The notes: a model not told the origin generated them from the letters alone. Positions 9,085 to 17,485 are shown, counted from the stretch's first letter. The stretch is 64,000 nt of DNA from CAYZWU01 sp964482235 (GCA_964482235.1 CAYZWU010000031.1:4803-68802); one strand, 5' to 3'. Numbers and translations are program-made.

Positions 9085-9098
9085 TGGTATACTATAAT
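9085..9098 (+). promoter_or_regulatory. extended -10 promoter for the first beta-helix gene
   Basis: TGG followed by overlapping TATACT and TATAAT hexamers lies about 30 bases before the ATG of the beta-helix gene. No consensus -35 is seen. A GGAGG ribosome site sits 5 bases before that ATG. Confidence 0.5.
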
Positions 9099-9127
9099 CC
9101 TCAAGCGGACTCATATCGGAGGACACC

Positions 9128-10714
9128 ATGCGCAAGGCTGCAATCGTTCTGGCTGTAATCGCGTTCGTCGGGGTGCCGACTCTTGTGGCCGACCAGACCG
9201 TGTCAGGCGATGTATTCGGGACATGGTACTCCGGCGAGACGATCACTGTTGTCGGGGATATCCGCGTCCTGCCGGGAGCGCGCCTCCTGATCGAGCCCGG
9301 CGTGGATGTGCTGTTCACAGGGCTGTACAAGTTCACCATCAAGGGTCTCATCACGGCTGTGGGTACCCGGGAGCAGATGATCGTCTTCACGCGGGCGTAT
9401 CCCACCGAGGACTGCAGGTGGCGGGGTTTTCGCTTCGATGGTGCTGATTACGGCTCGATCCTCGAGTACTGCCATCTGGAATGGGCCTGGGGTCACGGAC
9501 CCTATCCTGATGTCAGGGGTGGCGCCGTGCAGGCCATGCACTGCTCGCCAACAATACGGTATTGCCGTTTCAACGACAACTTCACTCACAATGAGTTCTT
9601 GAACGGGGCCGGCGGAGCGATCCACATGGAGTCTGATTGCTACAGTCTCATCGAGTTCAATCATATCGTCCGCAATCAGGCGGACTCGGGCGGCGGAATC
9701 TGTGTGGGCTGGGAGAGCGATCCCGTGATCCGCTACAACATCATCGAGGAGAACGAGGCATTCTTATCAGGCGGTGGGATCTATGTCGGTGCCAAGGGAC
9801 AGGCGACGATCTACGGAAACGTCATCAGGAACAACATATCGAGCGGTCTCAGCGGAGGAGGAGGAATCACTCTCTGGAGCGGGACGCACCTCTATGGGAC
9901 TTTTTCCTATGTCTTCGACAACCTGATCATCAATAACAGGGCGACAGACTCAGGCGTCGTGACCGGCGGTGGCGGGATCTACAGCAATTATGATACGTCC
10001 AGAATCTACAACAACACTGTTGTCGGCAACGAGGCGCTGCGGGGTGGCGGTCTTTACGTGACAACAATTTCCGTTCTCCCTCCTCTCGTCACGAACTCGA
10101 TTTTCTGGGACAACAGGGCATCGACTGGTCCGCAGATCTACGCTGACCCTTTTTACGGAAGCGCTGTCACGGTCAGGTACTGCGACGTAGAGGGCGGCTA
10201 CAGCGGAACTGGGAACATCGACACCGATCCGCTCTTCAGCGATGCCGCGGAAGGCGATTTCCATCTCACGTGGGATTCGCCCTGCCGGGACGCAGGGAAG
10301 AACATCTCCTACCTGTCGGATGTCGATTTCGAAGGCGATCCGCGGATCGTGGACAGTGTCGTGGATATGGGTGCCGACGAGTTCCACCGGCACCTCTACC
10401 ACGTGGGCCCCGTGGTCGCGGGGAGCACCATGCGCGTGAACGTGGTGGGCGATCCCCGGGCCTCGGTGATGATGGCCGTGTCGATGTATGTCCAGGACCC
10501 CCCTCAGTCCACCATGTACGGGGACCTCTACCTGGACTGGCCGGTCATTCAGGGATCCTTCGGCGCGATCCCTTCGAACGGAATCCTGAAGAAGACCATC
10601 GCGGTCCCCTATTTCTGGCTTCCGGGGGAGCAGTGGCCGATCCAGGCGTTGGTGGGACCCCGCGGCAATCCCGACTCCCGCCTCACTAATCTCGACATCC
10701 TGGAGGTGGAGTAA
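9128..10714 (+). CDS. secreted right-handed beta-helix protein (copy 1)
   Basis: A 528-aa exported protein. A signal peptide (MRKAAIVLAVIAFVGVPTLVA) is followed by the mature start DQTVSGDVFGTW. Residues ~40-330 form a parallel beta-helix with short imperfect turns such as IEFNHIVRNQADSGGGI and IYNNTVVGNEALRGGGL, as in pectate-lyase-like and choice-of-anchor proteins. A TDPLF/GADEF segment follows. A ~110-residue C-terminal domain (from about LYHVGPVVAG) is shared with the next gene and with the gene at 28.0-28.9 kb. No catalytic residues were recognised, so a structural or binding surface protein is more likely than an enzyme. GGAGGACACC precedes the ATG. The 3' 499 bases are identical to the next gene. 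Confidence 0.75.
   Translation: MRKAAIVLAVIAFVGVPTLVADQTVSGDVFGTWYSGETITVVGDIRVLPGARLLIEPGVDVLFTGLYKFTIKGLITAVGTREQMIVFTRAYPTEDCRWRGFRFDGADYGSILEYCHLEWAWGHGPYPDVRGGAVQAMHCSPTIRYCRFNDNFTHNEFLNGAGGAIHMESDCYSLIEFNHIVRNQADSGGGICVGWESDPVIRYNIIEENEAFLSGGGIYVGAKGQATIYGNVIRNNISSGLSGGGGITLWSGTHLYGTFSYVFDNLIINNRATDSGVVTGGGGIYSNYDTSRIYNNTVVGNEALRGGGLYVTTISVLPPLVTNSIFWDNRASTGPQIYADPFYGSAVTVRYCDVEGGYSGTGNIDTDPLFSDAAEGDFHLTWDSPCRDAGKNISYLSDVDFEGDPRIVDSVVDMGADEFHRHLYHVGPVVAGSTMRVNVVGDPRASVMMAVSMYVQDPPQSTMYGDLYLDWPVIQGSFGAIPSNGILKKTIAVPYFWLPGEQWPIQALVGPRGNPDSRLTNLDILEVE
10185..10683 (+). repeat. identical duplicated segment, copy 1
   Basis: About 499 bases read identically here and at 11914-12412. They encode the end of the beta-helix and the C-terminal domain. 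The sequence on both sides is clearly diverged between the two genes, so the identity has sharp edges inside coding sequence. Confidence 0.9.
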
Positions 10715-10874
10715 CTTATGCTTGTTTGGGTGCGACAGGTGTCGCTGTCTCGGGCGGCCGCTCGTACAGATCCGTTCCTGTCGCACCATTTATGCTGTAC
10801 AGGTTCAATCTCTGGTGATATGGTTAGTTTTTAATATATCAGTTCTTGTGACAGGACTACTCAAAGAGGACAAG
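10715..10874. other. spacer with inverted repeat and signal-peptide remnant
   Basis: An 11-base perfect inverted repeat (GGTGCGACAGG at 10729-10739 and its complement at 10777-10787) encloses 37 bases. Further on, 10839-10862 resembles the signal-peptide coding sequence of the third gene (12484-12507), differing at 5 or 6 of 24 bases. The spacer has no stop in frame with copy 2, but it lacks any sign of being translated with it. Confidence 0.5.
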
Positions 10875-12443
10875 ATGCTCAGAGTCATGGCGATCGTGAT
10901 CTCGCTTTTCGGCATGGAAGCATCAGTCTTGCTAGCCGACCAGACCGTGTCAGGCGATGTCTTCGGGACGTGGTACTCCGGCGAGACGATTACTGTTGTC
11001 GGGGACATCCGCGTCCCGCAGGGAAATAAACTTTTGATCGAACCCGACGTGGATGTGCTCTTCACCGGACTTTATAAGTTCACCATCCAAGGGCTCATCA
11101 CGGCTGTGGGAACCCAGGAGCAGATAATCATTTTCACGCGGGCGTATCCTAATGAGGACTGCAGGTGGCGAGGCTTCCGCTTCGAGGGTGCTGATGACGC
11201 CTCGATCTTCGAGTACTGCCAGGTGGAGTGGGTTTGGAATCAGGGGAGTTACGCAGACGACTGGCACGGTGCCGTCATGGCCAAGAATTCTTCACCGACC
11301 TTTCGGTTTTGCTGTTTCAACGACAATATCTCTTACCGAGGCGGGGCCATCACTACGGAGTCTAGCTGTTACAGCATCATCGAGTTCAATCATATCACCC
11401 GGAATCAAGCTGATTCGGGCGGCGGCATCCGTGTGGACTGGGAGAGCGATCCTCTGATCCGCTACAACCTAATCGAGGAGAACGAGGCGTCCGGTTCGGG
11501 GGGAGGAATCTATGTCGCTGCCAAGGGAAAGGCGATAATCTACGGCAATGTCATCAGAAACAACATATCGAGCGGTCTCTTCGGTGGTGGAGGAGTCACT
11601 CTGTGGAGCGGGACAATCTACTACGGTACCTTCTCCCATGTCTTCGATAACCTGATCATCAATAACAGGGCAACAGGCTCAGACATCGCAACTGGCGGCG
11701 GTGGAATCTACAGTAATTACGATACGTCTAGAATCTACAACAACACTATCCTCGGTAACGAGGCGCCGCGGGGTGGTGGGCTTTTCGTGACTACTGCTTC
11801 CTTTCTCCCGCCTCTCGTAACGAACTCGATCTTCTGGGCCAATGCAGCACCGACGGGCTCGCAGATCTATGCCGATCCGGTACACGGTAGCACTGTAACG
11901 GTGACCTGCTGCAACGTAGAGGGCGGCTACAGCGGAACTGGGAACATCGACACCGATCCGCTCTTCAGCGATGCCGCGGAAGGCGATTTCCATCTCACGT
12001 GGGATTCGCCCTGCCGGGACGCAGGGAAGAACATCTCCTACCTGTCGGATGTCGATTTCGAAGGCGATCCGCGGATCGTGGACAGTGTCGTGGATATGGG
12101 TGCCGACGAGTTCCACCGGCACCTCTACCACGTGGGCCCCGTGGTCGCGGGGAGCACCATGCGCGTGAACGTGGTGGGCGATCCCCGGGCCTCGGTGATG
12201 ATGGCCGTGTCGATGTATGTCCAGGACCCCCCTCAGTCCACCATGTACGGGGACCTCTACCTGGACTGGCCGGTCATTCAGGGATCCTTCGGCGCGATCC
12301 CTTCGAACGGAATCCTGAAGAAGACCATCGCGGTCCCCTATTTCTGGCTTCCGGGGGAGCAGTGGCCGATCCAGGCGTTGGTGGGACCCCGCGGCAATCC
12401 CGACTCCCGCCTGACGAACCTGCATGTCCTGGCGGTGGAGTAG
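10875..12443 (+). CDS. secreted right-handed beta-helix protein (copy 2)
   Basis: A 522-aa paralogue of the preceding gene. The signal peptide is different (MLRVMAIVISLFGMEASVLLA), but the mature protein begins with the same DQTVSGDVFGTW sequence. The beta-helix is similar turn by turn with many amino-acid and silent differences, while the C-terminal ~165 residues are the same in DNA. The start was chosen at the ATG preceded by AGAGGA, which opens directly into a signal peptide; the in-frame stretch upstream (10722-10874) would place a long non-secretory leader first. Function is unknown; a cell-surface or secreted structural role is inferred. The paired genes probably arose by tandem duplication followed by conversion. 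Confidence 0.75.
   Translation: MLRVMAIVISLFGMEASVLLADQTVSGDVFGTWYSGETITVVGDIRVPQGNKLLIEPDVDVLFTGLYKFTIQGLITAVGTQEQIIIFTRAYPNEDCRWRGFRFEGADDASIFEYCQVEWVWNQGSYADDWHGAVMAKNSSPTFRFCCFNDNISYRGGAITTESSCYSIIEFNHITRNQADSGGGIRVDWESDPLIRYNLIEENEASGSGGGIYVAAKGKAIIYGNVIRNNISSGLFGGGGVTLWSGTIYYGTFSHVFDNLIINNRATGSDIATGGGGIYSNYDTSRIYNNTILGNEAPRGGGLFVTTASFLPPLVTNSIFWANAAPTGSQIYADPVHGSTVTVTCCNVEGGYSGTGNIDTDPLFSDAAEGDFHLTWDSPCRDAGKNISYLSDVDFEGDPRIVDSVVDMGADEFHRHLYHVGPVVAGSTMRVNVVGDPRASVMMAVSMYVQDPPQSTMYGDLYLDWPVIQGSFGAIPSNGILKKTIAVPYFWLPGEQWPIQALVGPRGNPDSRLTNLHVLAVE
11914..12412 (+). repeat. identical duplicated segment, copy 2
   Basis: This is the partner of the segment at 10185-10683, offset by 1729 bases. 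I compared the two line by line and saw no difference over the ~499 bases. Confidence 0.9.
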
Positions 12444-12459
12444 AGAAAGGAGATGGGAA

Positions 12460-13512
12460 ATGAGGGCATCGGCCTTTTTGCTTTCAGTGCTTGTGACCGG
12501 TCTTCTGTCCGCGACTGCCGGCGCGCAGTGGATTGTCGACGAATGGTCGACCGGCGGCTCCTTTGCCGGAGGCCTCGACTACGACGCCGGGACCGGAACC
12601 ATCTGGGTAGCGGACCCGACGGACGACATGATCCGGCAGTTCAACCGGAGCGGAACGCTTCTTCAGAGCTTTCCGGCACCGCGGGCGAATGCCGTCGGCG
12701 TAGGAGCGGATTCCTCAACCGGCAACCTTTGGATCGGGGACGAGTCCGAGACTGTGGACGAGGTCACATCTGCGGGCGTGCCTACCGGCCGGTCCTGGAC
12801 CACGATTCCCCATGTCACGGACCTCTCCGGCGTGACCTTCGATCCGCTGGGCGGACACATCTATGTCTCTCAGGACAGCTACCCTCAGCAGATCGTGGAG
12901 TTCGACCAGAGCGGCACCTGGATCCGGACGATCGACGTGACCGGCACCGGCAGCATTGACCCGGACGGACTGGTCTACAACTCGGTGACATCGACTTTTC
13001 TGCTCGGGGACGAGACCAATGAGGAAGTGATCGAGGTCGACGGGAACGGGGCCCTTCTGGACTCCTGGGACATGCGCGCCCTGCGGATCAGGCCCGAGGG
13101 GATGGGGCTCGACAACCAGGCCGGAACGGTGTTCATCTGTGATGGATTCCGGGCCATGGTCTTCGAGGTGGGCGGGATCATCATCAGCGGACCGCCGTTC
13201 TTCACGCTCACCGTGGACCCGGATCCCTTGCAGGGATGGCAGACCGCGAATTTCGTCATCACACACGGGGATCCGAATACGAACACGTGGCTGGCGTGCA
13301 GCCTCACGGGTCCCGGCAGCATGTGGGTGCCTCAGCTCGATGTCACTCTCGGCCTGGCCAATGCCTGGCAGGGGGCGGGACCGAAAATGACAGACAGCGC
13401 GGGCAGTCTGACCTGGGTGCTTCCGGTTCCGAACGCACCGGGTGTCGACGTGTGGCTTCAGGGGATTCAGTACCGCCGTGTCACAAACGTGGTGGCTACC
13501 TCGATCCAATAA
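12460..13512 (+). CDS. secreted NHL/SMP-30-type beta-propeller protein
   Basis: A 350-aa exported protein. The signal peptide MRASAFLLSVLVTGLLSATAGA precedes a propeller region (about 25-245) with repeated blades such as GLDYDAGTGTIWVADPTDD, GVGADSSTGNLWIGDESE and GVTFDPLGGHIYVSQDS. These resemble NHL or SdiA-regulated/SMP-30 proteins. The C-terminal ~105 residues (from FFTLTVDPDP) form a beta domain of the kind seen in planctomycete-type secreted proteins, similar in position though not closely in sequence to that of the two preceding genes. AAAGGAG lies 8 bases before the chosen ATG; the upstream in-frame ATG (12424) lies inside the previous gene. The 16-base gap to copy 2 suggests co-transcription. 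Confidence 0.65.
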   Translation: MRASAFLLSVLVTGLLSATAGAQWIVDEWSTGGSFAGGLDYDAGTGTIWVADPTDDMIRQFNRSGTLLQSFPAPRANAVGVGADSSTGNLWIGDESETVDEVTSAGVPTGRSWTTIPHVTDLSGVTFDPLGGHIYVSQDSYPQQIVEFDQSGTWIRTIDVTGTGSIDPDGLVYNSVTSTFLLGDETNEEVIEVDGNGALLDSWDMRALRIRPEGMGLDNQAGTVFICDGFRAMVFEVGGIIISGPPFFTLTVDPDPLQGWQTANFVITHGDPNTNTWLACSLTGPGSMWVPQLDVTLGLANAWQGAGPKMTDSAGSLTWVLPVPNAPGVDVWLQGIQYRRVTNVVATSIQ

Positions 13513-13514
13513 AG

Positions 13515-13544
13515 GCTCAGCGGGGGAGTGCCGCCCCAGTGAGC
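13515..13544. terminator. possible bidirectional terminator hairpin
   Basis: GCTCA/TGAGC and GGGG/CCCC pair around a 2x2 internal loop and an 8-base loop, just after the propeller gene. On the minus strand it is followed by CTTTATT, so it may serve the abiE operon, which converges here. No T-tract follows on the plus strand. Confidence 0.35.
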
Positions 13545-13679
13545 AAAGGGATGTGCTTGTCCTACGACCGAAGTACCTGAGCACCCGATTTCTTGAGACG
13601 GCTCTTGACCGAGGCGGCGCAGATGCTCGAGTTGCGTACGCTGAATTGGACCGTCATTCACCATGGTATCACCTCATGA

Positions 13680-14591
13680 TTACCGCCAGGGACCGGGTGC
13701 TTTCCACTTGTCGAGGAATGGGTGTTTCTTCGCAAGTGCTGTCGCTACGGGCTGAAGAAATCCATTGATCGTTGTCATCACATCCCTGAAGGTGGCCGGG
13801 AAACTGTCGAGCTTCGCCTTTGTGGTGAATCCCCGCCACTGAACTTCCTTTTCCTTGTCTTCAGCGAAGGCAGGCTCGAAAACAGACGGTTTTTTGATGA
13901 TGGGTGTCTTTCGATTCGCAAAGGTCTTCGCGATCGCTTCGGCCAGAATTCCGCCTTCGAAATCGAACTGACTGCAGAGCATCCAGATATCGAAGAAGTC
14001 CTTCATCCGGCTGTTCAGTTCTCCGAAGGTCACCATGGCCCGGAATTTCTCTGCGACGGTGCTCTCCCTGGTGTAACCTTGAAGTTCAGGTGCGGGAAAA
14101 TCGAGCAGTACGGGAAAGGTCGCCTTGGCTGGATGCGGCACGACCACGTCCCCGAAACCGATATCCACCTGGAGGGAAACGCGCGCGTTTCCGAGGCGGC
14201 CGCGAAGGCGGACACGCACGCCCTCGTACTCAGCATCCTCAGCGATCCTGGTGGCGGTGACCGAGCGGCTGTCGAAGCTAAGACCATCCGGCTCGATATC
14301 CGCCTGGCAGGCGTCTTGCATGGCGGCGATGATCACGTCCCGGCTGTTGCTGATCTTTCCGAGGAGATCGATATCCATGGTCGGCCGTGATGTCGGTCTG
14401 CACCAGACGGCGAACATCAAGGCTCCCTTGAGAATGAACCGGTCTGCGTGGGAGCTCCGGGAGAGCCGGTAGAGAAACCGTTCAATGGCGAAGTACTGCA
14501 GGAGCTCGTTGAACGGACGTCCGCTTTCCTTTGCCTTGTTGAGGAGGCGCTGGTGGACCGATGCGGCGATATTCGAGAGATCACGTCCCAT
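13680..14591 (-). CDS. abiEii: AbiEii-type nucleotidyltransferase toxin
   Basis: A 303-aa protein of the AbiEii/AbiGii family, the toxin of type IV toxin-antitoxin pairs and an abortive-infection factor against phage. It has the nucleotidyltransferase-fold signature: K55 in LKGALMF and the DID motif (D73, D75 in MDIDLLG). Other family elements follow, such as TVAEKFRAMVTFG and SRMKDFFDIWML near residues 190-230. The length is typical of the family. Its start overlaps the stop of the upstream antitoxin gene as TGATG, so synthesis is coupled to the antitoxin. The module lies between metabolic and secretion genes with no mobile-element genes alongside. Confidence 0.88.
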   Translation of the reverse strand: MGRDLSNIAASVHQRLLNKAKESGRPFNELLQYFAIERFLYRLSRSSHADRFILKGALMFAVWCRPTSRPTMDIDLLGKISNSRDVIIAAMQDACQADIEPDGLSFDSRSVTATRIAEDAEYEGVRVRLRGRLGNARVSLQVDIGFGDVVVPHPAKATFPVLLDFPAPELQGYTRESTVAEKFRAMVTFGELNSRMKDFFDIWMLCSQFDFEGGILAEAIAKTFANRKTPIIKKPSVFEPAFAEDKEKEVQWRGFTTKAKLDSFPATFRDVMTTINGFLQPVATALAKKHPFLDKWKAPGPWR

Positions 14592-15217
14592 CAGAGCAGC
14601 GCCTCGATGTATGGGCGGATGACCTTCGCCACCCGGCAGATCGAAGCGTAGCGCATGAGGTCGTCGACCCGCATTCTTCTTCGTTCCCGGTAAAAGCGGA
14701 TCGCCTCGACCACAGTATCGAGACCGATCCTGTTTCGGAACTTGAAGCAGTCAGCGATCGTTTTCTCCGGGGAGTAGATGCGCACTTTGACCCCGTCGAG
14801 CTCGTGAATCTCTATCCCTTCCGAGAATGCCTCGCCCGTGAAACGATAGGTTTTGAGCGGCGGATGATCCAGTCGAGGTTCCTCGGAACCGCCTGCGAGG
14901 GCCAGATGAACTTCGTGGGGGATCTGGGTTGTGAGGTCATGAAAGGCCAGTGCGGAAATAAGGCAGATCACTCCAGCGGGGATCCGGGTTGAAACCGTGA
15001 CAAAGTCGGGATTGCCGAGTGGAGGGCTGCCCGCGAGGCGGTAGACTCCGCGACTCACGATCTCCAGAATCCCCCTATCCCGCATGGAATAGAGCGTACC
15101 GGGATGTATGCCGGCGCGAAGAGCCTGAGCTGTTCGTAGTATTCCGCCATGTTTCCGGAAAACGGCTGCTGCCCTATCGAACCTGTCGCCGTTTATCGGT
15201 TGTGTTCGAGATGTCAT
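14591..15217 (-). CDS. abiEi: AbiEi-type antitoxin / transcriptional regulator
   Basis: A 208-aa antitoxin of the AbiEi family. The N-terminal ~75 residues form the winged-helix 'AbiEi_4' type domain (FRKHGGILRTAQALRAGIHPGTLYSMRDRGIL...VSRGVYRL), which normally binds the operon's own promoter. The C-terminal part (about 85-205) includes ISALAFHDL, the YSPEKTIADCFKFRNRIG motif and a basic C-terminus and is expected to counter the toxin. ATG 15217 was chosen because AGGTG lies about 9 bases upstream; an in-frame GTG (15229) is less well placed. Autoregulation is known for relatives and likely here. Confidence 0.88.
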   Translation of the reverse strand: MTSRTQPINGDRFDRAAAVFRKHGGILRTAQALRAGIHPGTLYSMRDRGILEIVSRGVYRLAGSPPLGNPDFVTVSTRIPAGVICLISALAFHDLTTQIPHEVHLALAGGSEEPRLDHPPLKTYRFTGEAFSEGIEIHELDGVKVRIYSPEKTIADCFKFRNRIGLDTVVEAIRFYRERRRMRVDDLMRYASICRVAKVIRPYIEALL

Positions 15218-15254
15218 TGATAAAAACACCTAAACATACATAAAGGTATCGGTA

Positions 15255-15283
15255 AAACTATCAACATTATATCGGCCTGTCAA
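15255..15283 (-). promoter_or_regulatory. candidate abiE promoter
   Basis: On the minus strand TTGACA (15278-15283) is followed after 17 bases by TAGTTT (15255-15260). The region is much more AT-rich than its surroundings. A second option, TTGATA with TATGTA at 16-base spacing (15237-15264), would place the start very close to the ribosome site. Confidence 0.4.
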
Positions 15284-15387
15284 TTAGTATTCGATAATCC
15301 AAGTTGCTTTGGTGCGGTGGATAAATCAGTGACGGCTTCGAACCCAGTTAGTTTCGCTCCGCAAAGATTTCCAATCCCGATACTAAC

Positions 15388-15421
15388 TGAAGAAAAGCGC
15401 TCCGACCGGAAGGCGTTTTTT
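15388..15421 (-). terminator. Rho-independent terminator after ftsY
   Basis: The minus strand shows an A-tract, a hairpin (about 15397-15415, CGC/TCCG paired with CGGA/GCG, 2-base bulge) and then TTTTCTTC. It lies about 65 bases past the ftsY stop. The flanking A/T tracts would also let it work on the other strand. Confidence 0.6.
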
Positions 15422-15482
15422 ATCAGGCAGCAAACAGGATAGGGGAGTAGGAAAGCGAACCAATCACCAACGAGAGCGAAAA

Positions 15483-16388
15483 TCACTCCAGCAGCGCATC
15501 GACGAAGGAGGCGGCGTTGAAGAACTCCACATCCTCGTACGACTCGCCCACGCCGATGAACTTCACGGGGATGTCGACCTTCTCGCGGATCGAGACGACT
15601 GCTCCGCCCTTGGCCGTTCCGTCCAGCTTGGCCAGGAAGAGCCCGGTGACATTGACGACACGGGAGAACTGCGTCGCCTGCTGGATGGCGTTCTGTCCCG
15701 TGGTGGCATCGAGGACGAGGACCACCTCGTGGGGCGCGTCGGGGATCTTCTTGGAGATCACGCGGCGGATCTTGTCGAGCTCCTGCATCAGGTTTTCCTG
15801 CGTGTGGAGACGCCCGGCCGTGTCCACGATCACCACGTCCGCCTTTTCCATCAATGCCGTTTCCATCGTGTCGAATGCCACGGCCGCCGGATCGCTGCCC
15901 GTTTCCTTCTTCACGATCCGCGCGCCGATCCTCTCGCTCCAGAGGGTCAGCTGCTCCACGGCCGCGGCGCGGAACGTGTCGCAGGCGCCGAAGACGACCT
16001 TTTTCCCCGCCTTGGCGTAGATGTGGCCGAGCTTGGCGATCGAGGTGGTCTTGCCGCTTCCGTTCACACCGACGACGAGGATCACTGTGGGGGGGGCGTC
16101 GGCGGCGGGCAACTCGATCTCCTCGTAACGCATCAGGCCTTTCAGGTGCTCTTTCAGGTAGGCGTGGACCTCCTCGGTGCTGCTGATCTCGCGGTTCTTG
16201 TAGGCTTCCTTGATGTGGTCGATCACGCCGACGGCCGTGGTTCCCATGTCCGAAAGGTAGAGGATCTCCTCGAGCTCGTCGAGAAAGTCGTCGTCCAGCT
16301 TGCGGCCCATGGTGAAGAGGGACTTGAGGCCCGAGGCAAGCTTTTCACGGGTTTTCGTGAGACCCTTGAACAGGCGCTTGAATACCAT
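15483..16388 (-). CDS. ftsY: signal recognition particle receptor FtsY
   Basis: A 301-aa SRP-type GTPase that docks the Ffh-ribosome complex to the membrane for co-translational insertion. An N-domain helical bundle (1-90) is followed by the G domain: G1 GVNGSGKT at 107-114, DTFRAA, the G3 VDTAGR and the LAKLDGTAKGG motif. It lacks the long acidic A domain of Escherichia coli FtsY, as in many bacteria; a short basic/amphipathic N-terminus (MVFKRLFKGLTKTREKL) can bind membrane. It is the third gene of a leftward ribH-nusB-ftsY group with a 55-base gap to nusB and a terminator behind it. Confidence 0.96.
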   Translation of the reverse strand: MVFKRLFKGLTKTREKLASGLKSLFTMGRKLDDDFLDELEEILYLSDMGTTAVGVIDHIKEAYKNREISSTEEVHAYLKEHLKGLMRYEEIELPAADAPPTVILVVGVNGSGKTTSIAKLGHIYAKAGKKVVFGACDTFRAAAVEQLTLWSERIGARIVKKETGSDPAAVAFDTMETALMEKADVVIVDTAGRLHTQENLMQELDKIRRVISKKIPDAPHEVVLVLDATTGQNAIQQATQFSRVVNVTGLFLAKLDGTAKGGAVVSIREKVDIPVKFIGVGESYEDVEFFNAASFVDALLE

Positions 16389-16443
16389 TAGGACTCCTGA
16401 TGCGGGTTGGTCTTGTCCGGGGAAATCGGGTCAACGGCCGGTC

Positions 16444-16923
16444 TCAGAGGTTGTTGTCGCGTTTGATCCTGTCGAGGATGCCGTTGATGAAACCGCCCGA
16501 GTTGGAAGTGCTGTATTTTTTCCCGAGCTCGATCGCTTCGTTGATGGAAACCTTGGGGGGAATGTCCTCCCTGCAGAGAAGCTCGTAGATCGCCTGCCGC
16601 AGGATGTTCCTGTCCACCGTGGCGATGCGGCCGAGCTCCCAGTTCTGGGCGGAGCTCTCGATCGATTGATCGATCACTTCACGGTTGTCCGCCACACCGC
16701 GCACGAGGCTGACGGCGAAGGAGATCACATCGGCGTCATCGGTCTGCTCGGCGAAGAAGATCTCCTCTTCGCCCTCGATGTCGTGTGCCCGGATATCCAG
16801 CATGTAGAGGAACTGGAGGGCATATTCCCTCGCCTTGGTCCTCTTGCGGATATTGGCGTCCGACATGTTCTCGTTCTGGTTGTTCCGGATCTCGGTGTCG
16901 TTCATCGTTGTGGGGTGACTCAT
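16444..16923 (-). CDS. nusB: transcription antitermination factor NusB
   Basis: A 159-aa RNA-binding protein that with NusE (S10) binds boxA in rRNA antitermination. The fold begins at about residue 27 (RTKAREYALQFLYML). The closing VDRNILRQAIYELL...PKVSINEAIELGKKYSTSNSGGFINGILD segment is diagnostic. The N-terminal ~20 residues are polar and variable; the internal ATG at M20 is a possible true start. The gene begins one base after the ribH stop, so the two are very likely co-translated from one mRNA. Confidence 0.95.
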   Translation of the reverse strand: MSHPTTMNDTEIRNNQNENMSDANIRKRTKAREYALQFLYMLDIRAHDIEGEEEIFFAEQTDDADVISFAVSLVRGVADNREVIDQSIESSAQNWELGRIATVDRNILRQAIYELLCREDIPPKVSINEAIELGKKYSTSNSGGFINGILDRIKRDNNL

Positions 16924-16924
16924 T

Positions 16925-17398
16925 TTACTTTTTCCGAGACATCTGCTTGAAAAGATCAGCCATTTCCAGTGCGGACTGGGCGGACTGGAAACCCTTGTTG
17001 CCTGCCTTGGTTCCGGCCCGATCGACAGCCTGTTCCACGGAGTCGCAGGTCAGAACACCATAGATGACAGGCGTCTCTGTTTCCATTCCGGCCTGGGCCA
17101 CTCCCTTGCTGACTTCGGCGGCCACGTAGTCGAAGTGCGGCGTCTCGCCGCGGATCACGGCACCCAGGCAAACGACTGCGTCATAGTTGCTCGAGGAGCC
17201 GAGCTTCCTGGCCATCAGCGGGATCTCGAAAGCTCCGGGAACCCAGACCACGTCGATATCCTTGTCCATCACGTCATGGCGCGTCAGGCAATCGACGGCA
17301 CCGTCGAGAAGACGGGACGAGATGAACTCGTTGAAGCGGCTTACCACGAGAGCAACTTTGATGCCCTTCCCGGATAATTTGCCTTGGAAAGTCTTCAT
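16925..17398 (-). CDS. ribH: 6,7-dimethyl-8-ribityllumazine synthase
   Basis: A 157-aa lumazine synthase, the penultimate enzyme of riboflavin synthesis, normally assembling into pentamers or icosahedral capsids. Typical segments are RFNEFISSRLLDGA, VPGAFEIPLMARKL, CLGAVIRGETPHFDYV (catalytic His in the last) and GVLTCDSVEQAVDRAG. Two ATG codons are adjacent; the second was chosen because GGGAG then lies 5 bases upstream instead of 2. It is the first gene of the ribH-nusB-ftsY group. No other rib genes are in the window. Confidence 0.95.
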   Translation of the reverse strand: MKTFQGKLSGKGIKVALVVSRFNEFISSRLLDGAVDCLTRHDVMDKDIDVVWVPGAFEIPLMARKLGSSSNYDAVVCLGAVIRGETPHFDYVAAEVSKGVAQAGMETETPVIYGVLTCDSVEQAVDRAGTKAGNKGFQSAQSALEMADLFKQMSRKK

Positions 17399-17457
17399 CA
17401 TAACTCCCTTTATATGATCCGACTTATCGAGCCTCTCCCACGATTATTAATCAGCAG

Positions 17458-17485
17458 ATCATAACAGATTTACGGTTTTCCACAA
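17458..17485 (-). promoter_or_regulatory. candidate promoter of the ribH-nusB-ftsY group
   Basis: TTGTGG (17480-17485), a 16-base spacer and TATGAT (17458-17463) on the minus strand, about 60 bases before ribH in an AT-rich gap. The -35 is weak. Confidence 0.4.

Noticed and set aside
10722..10874. N-terminal extension of the second beta-helix protein
   Set aside because: The frame is open, but translation from 10722 would put a non-secretory leader before a good signal peptide, and the internal ATG has its own AGAGGA site.
10185..12412. Insertion sequence or transposon explaining the repeat
   Set aside because: The repeat lies within coding sequence, has no terminal inverted repeats or target duplication and encodes part of the host protein.
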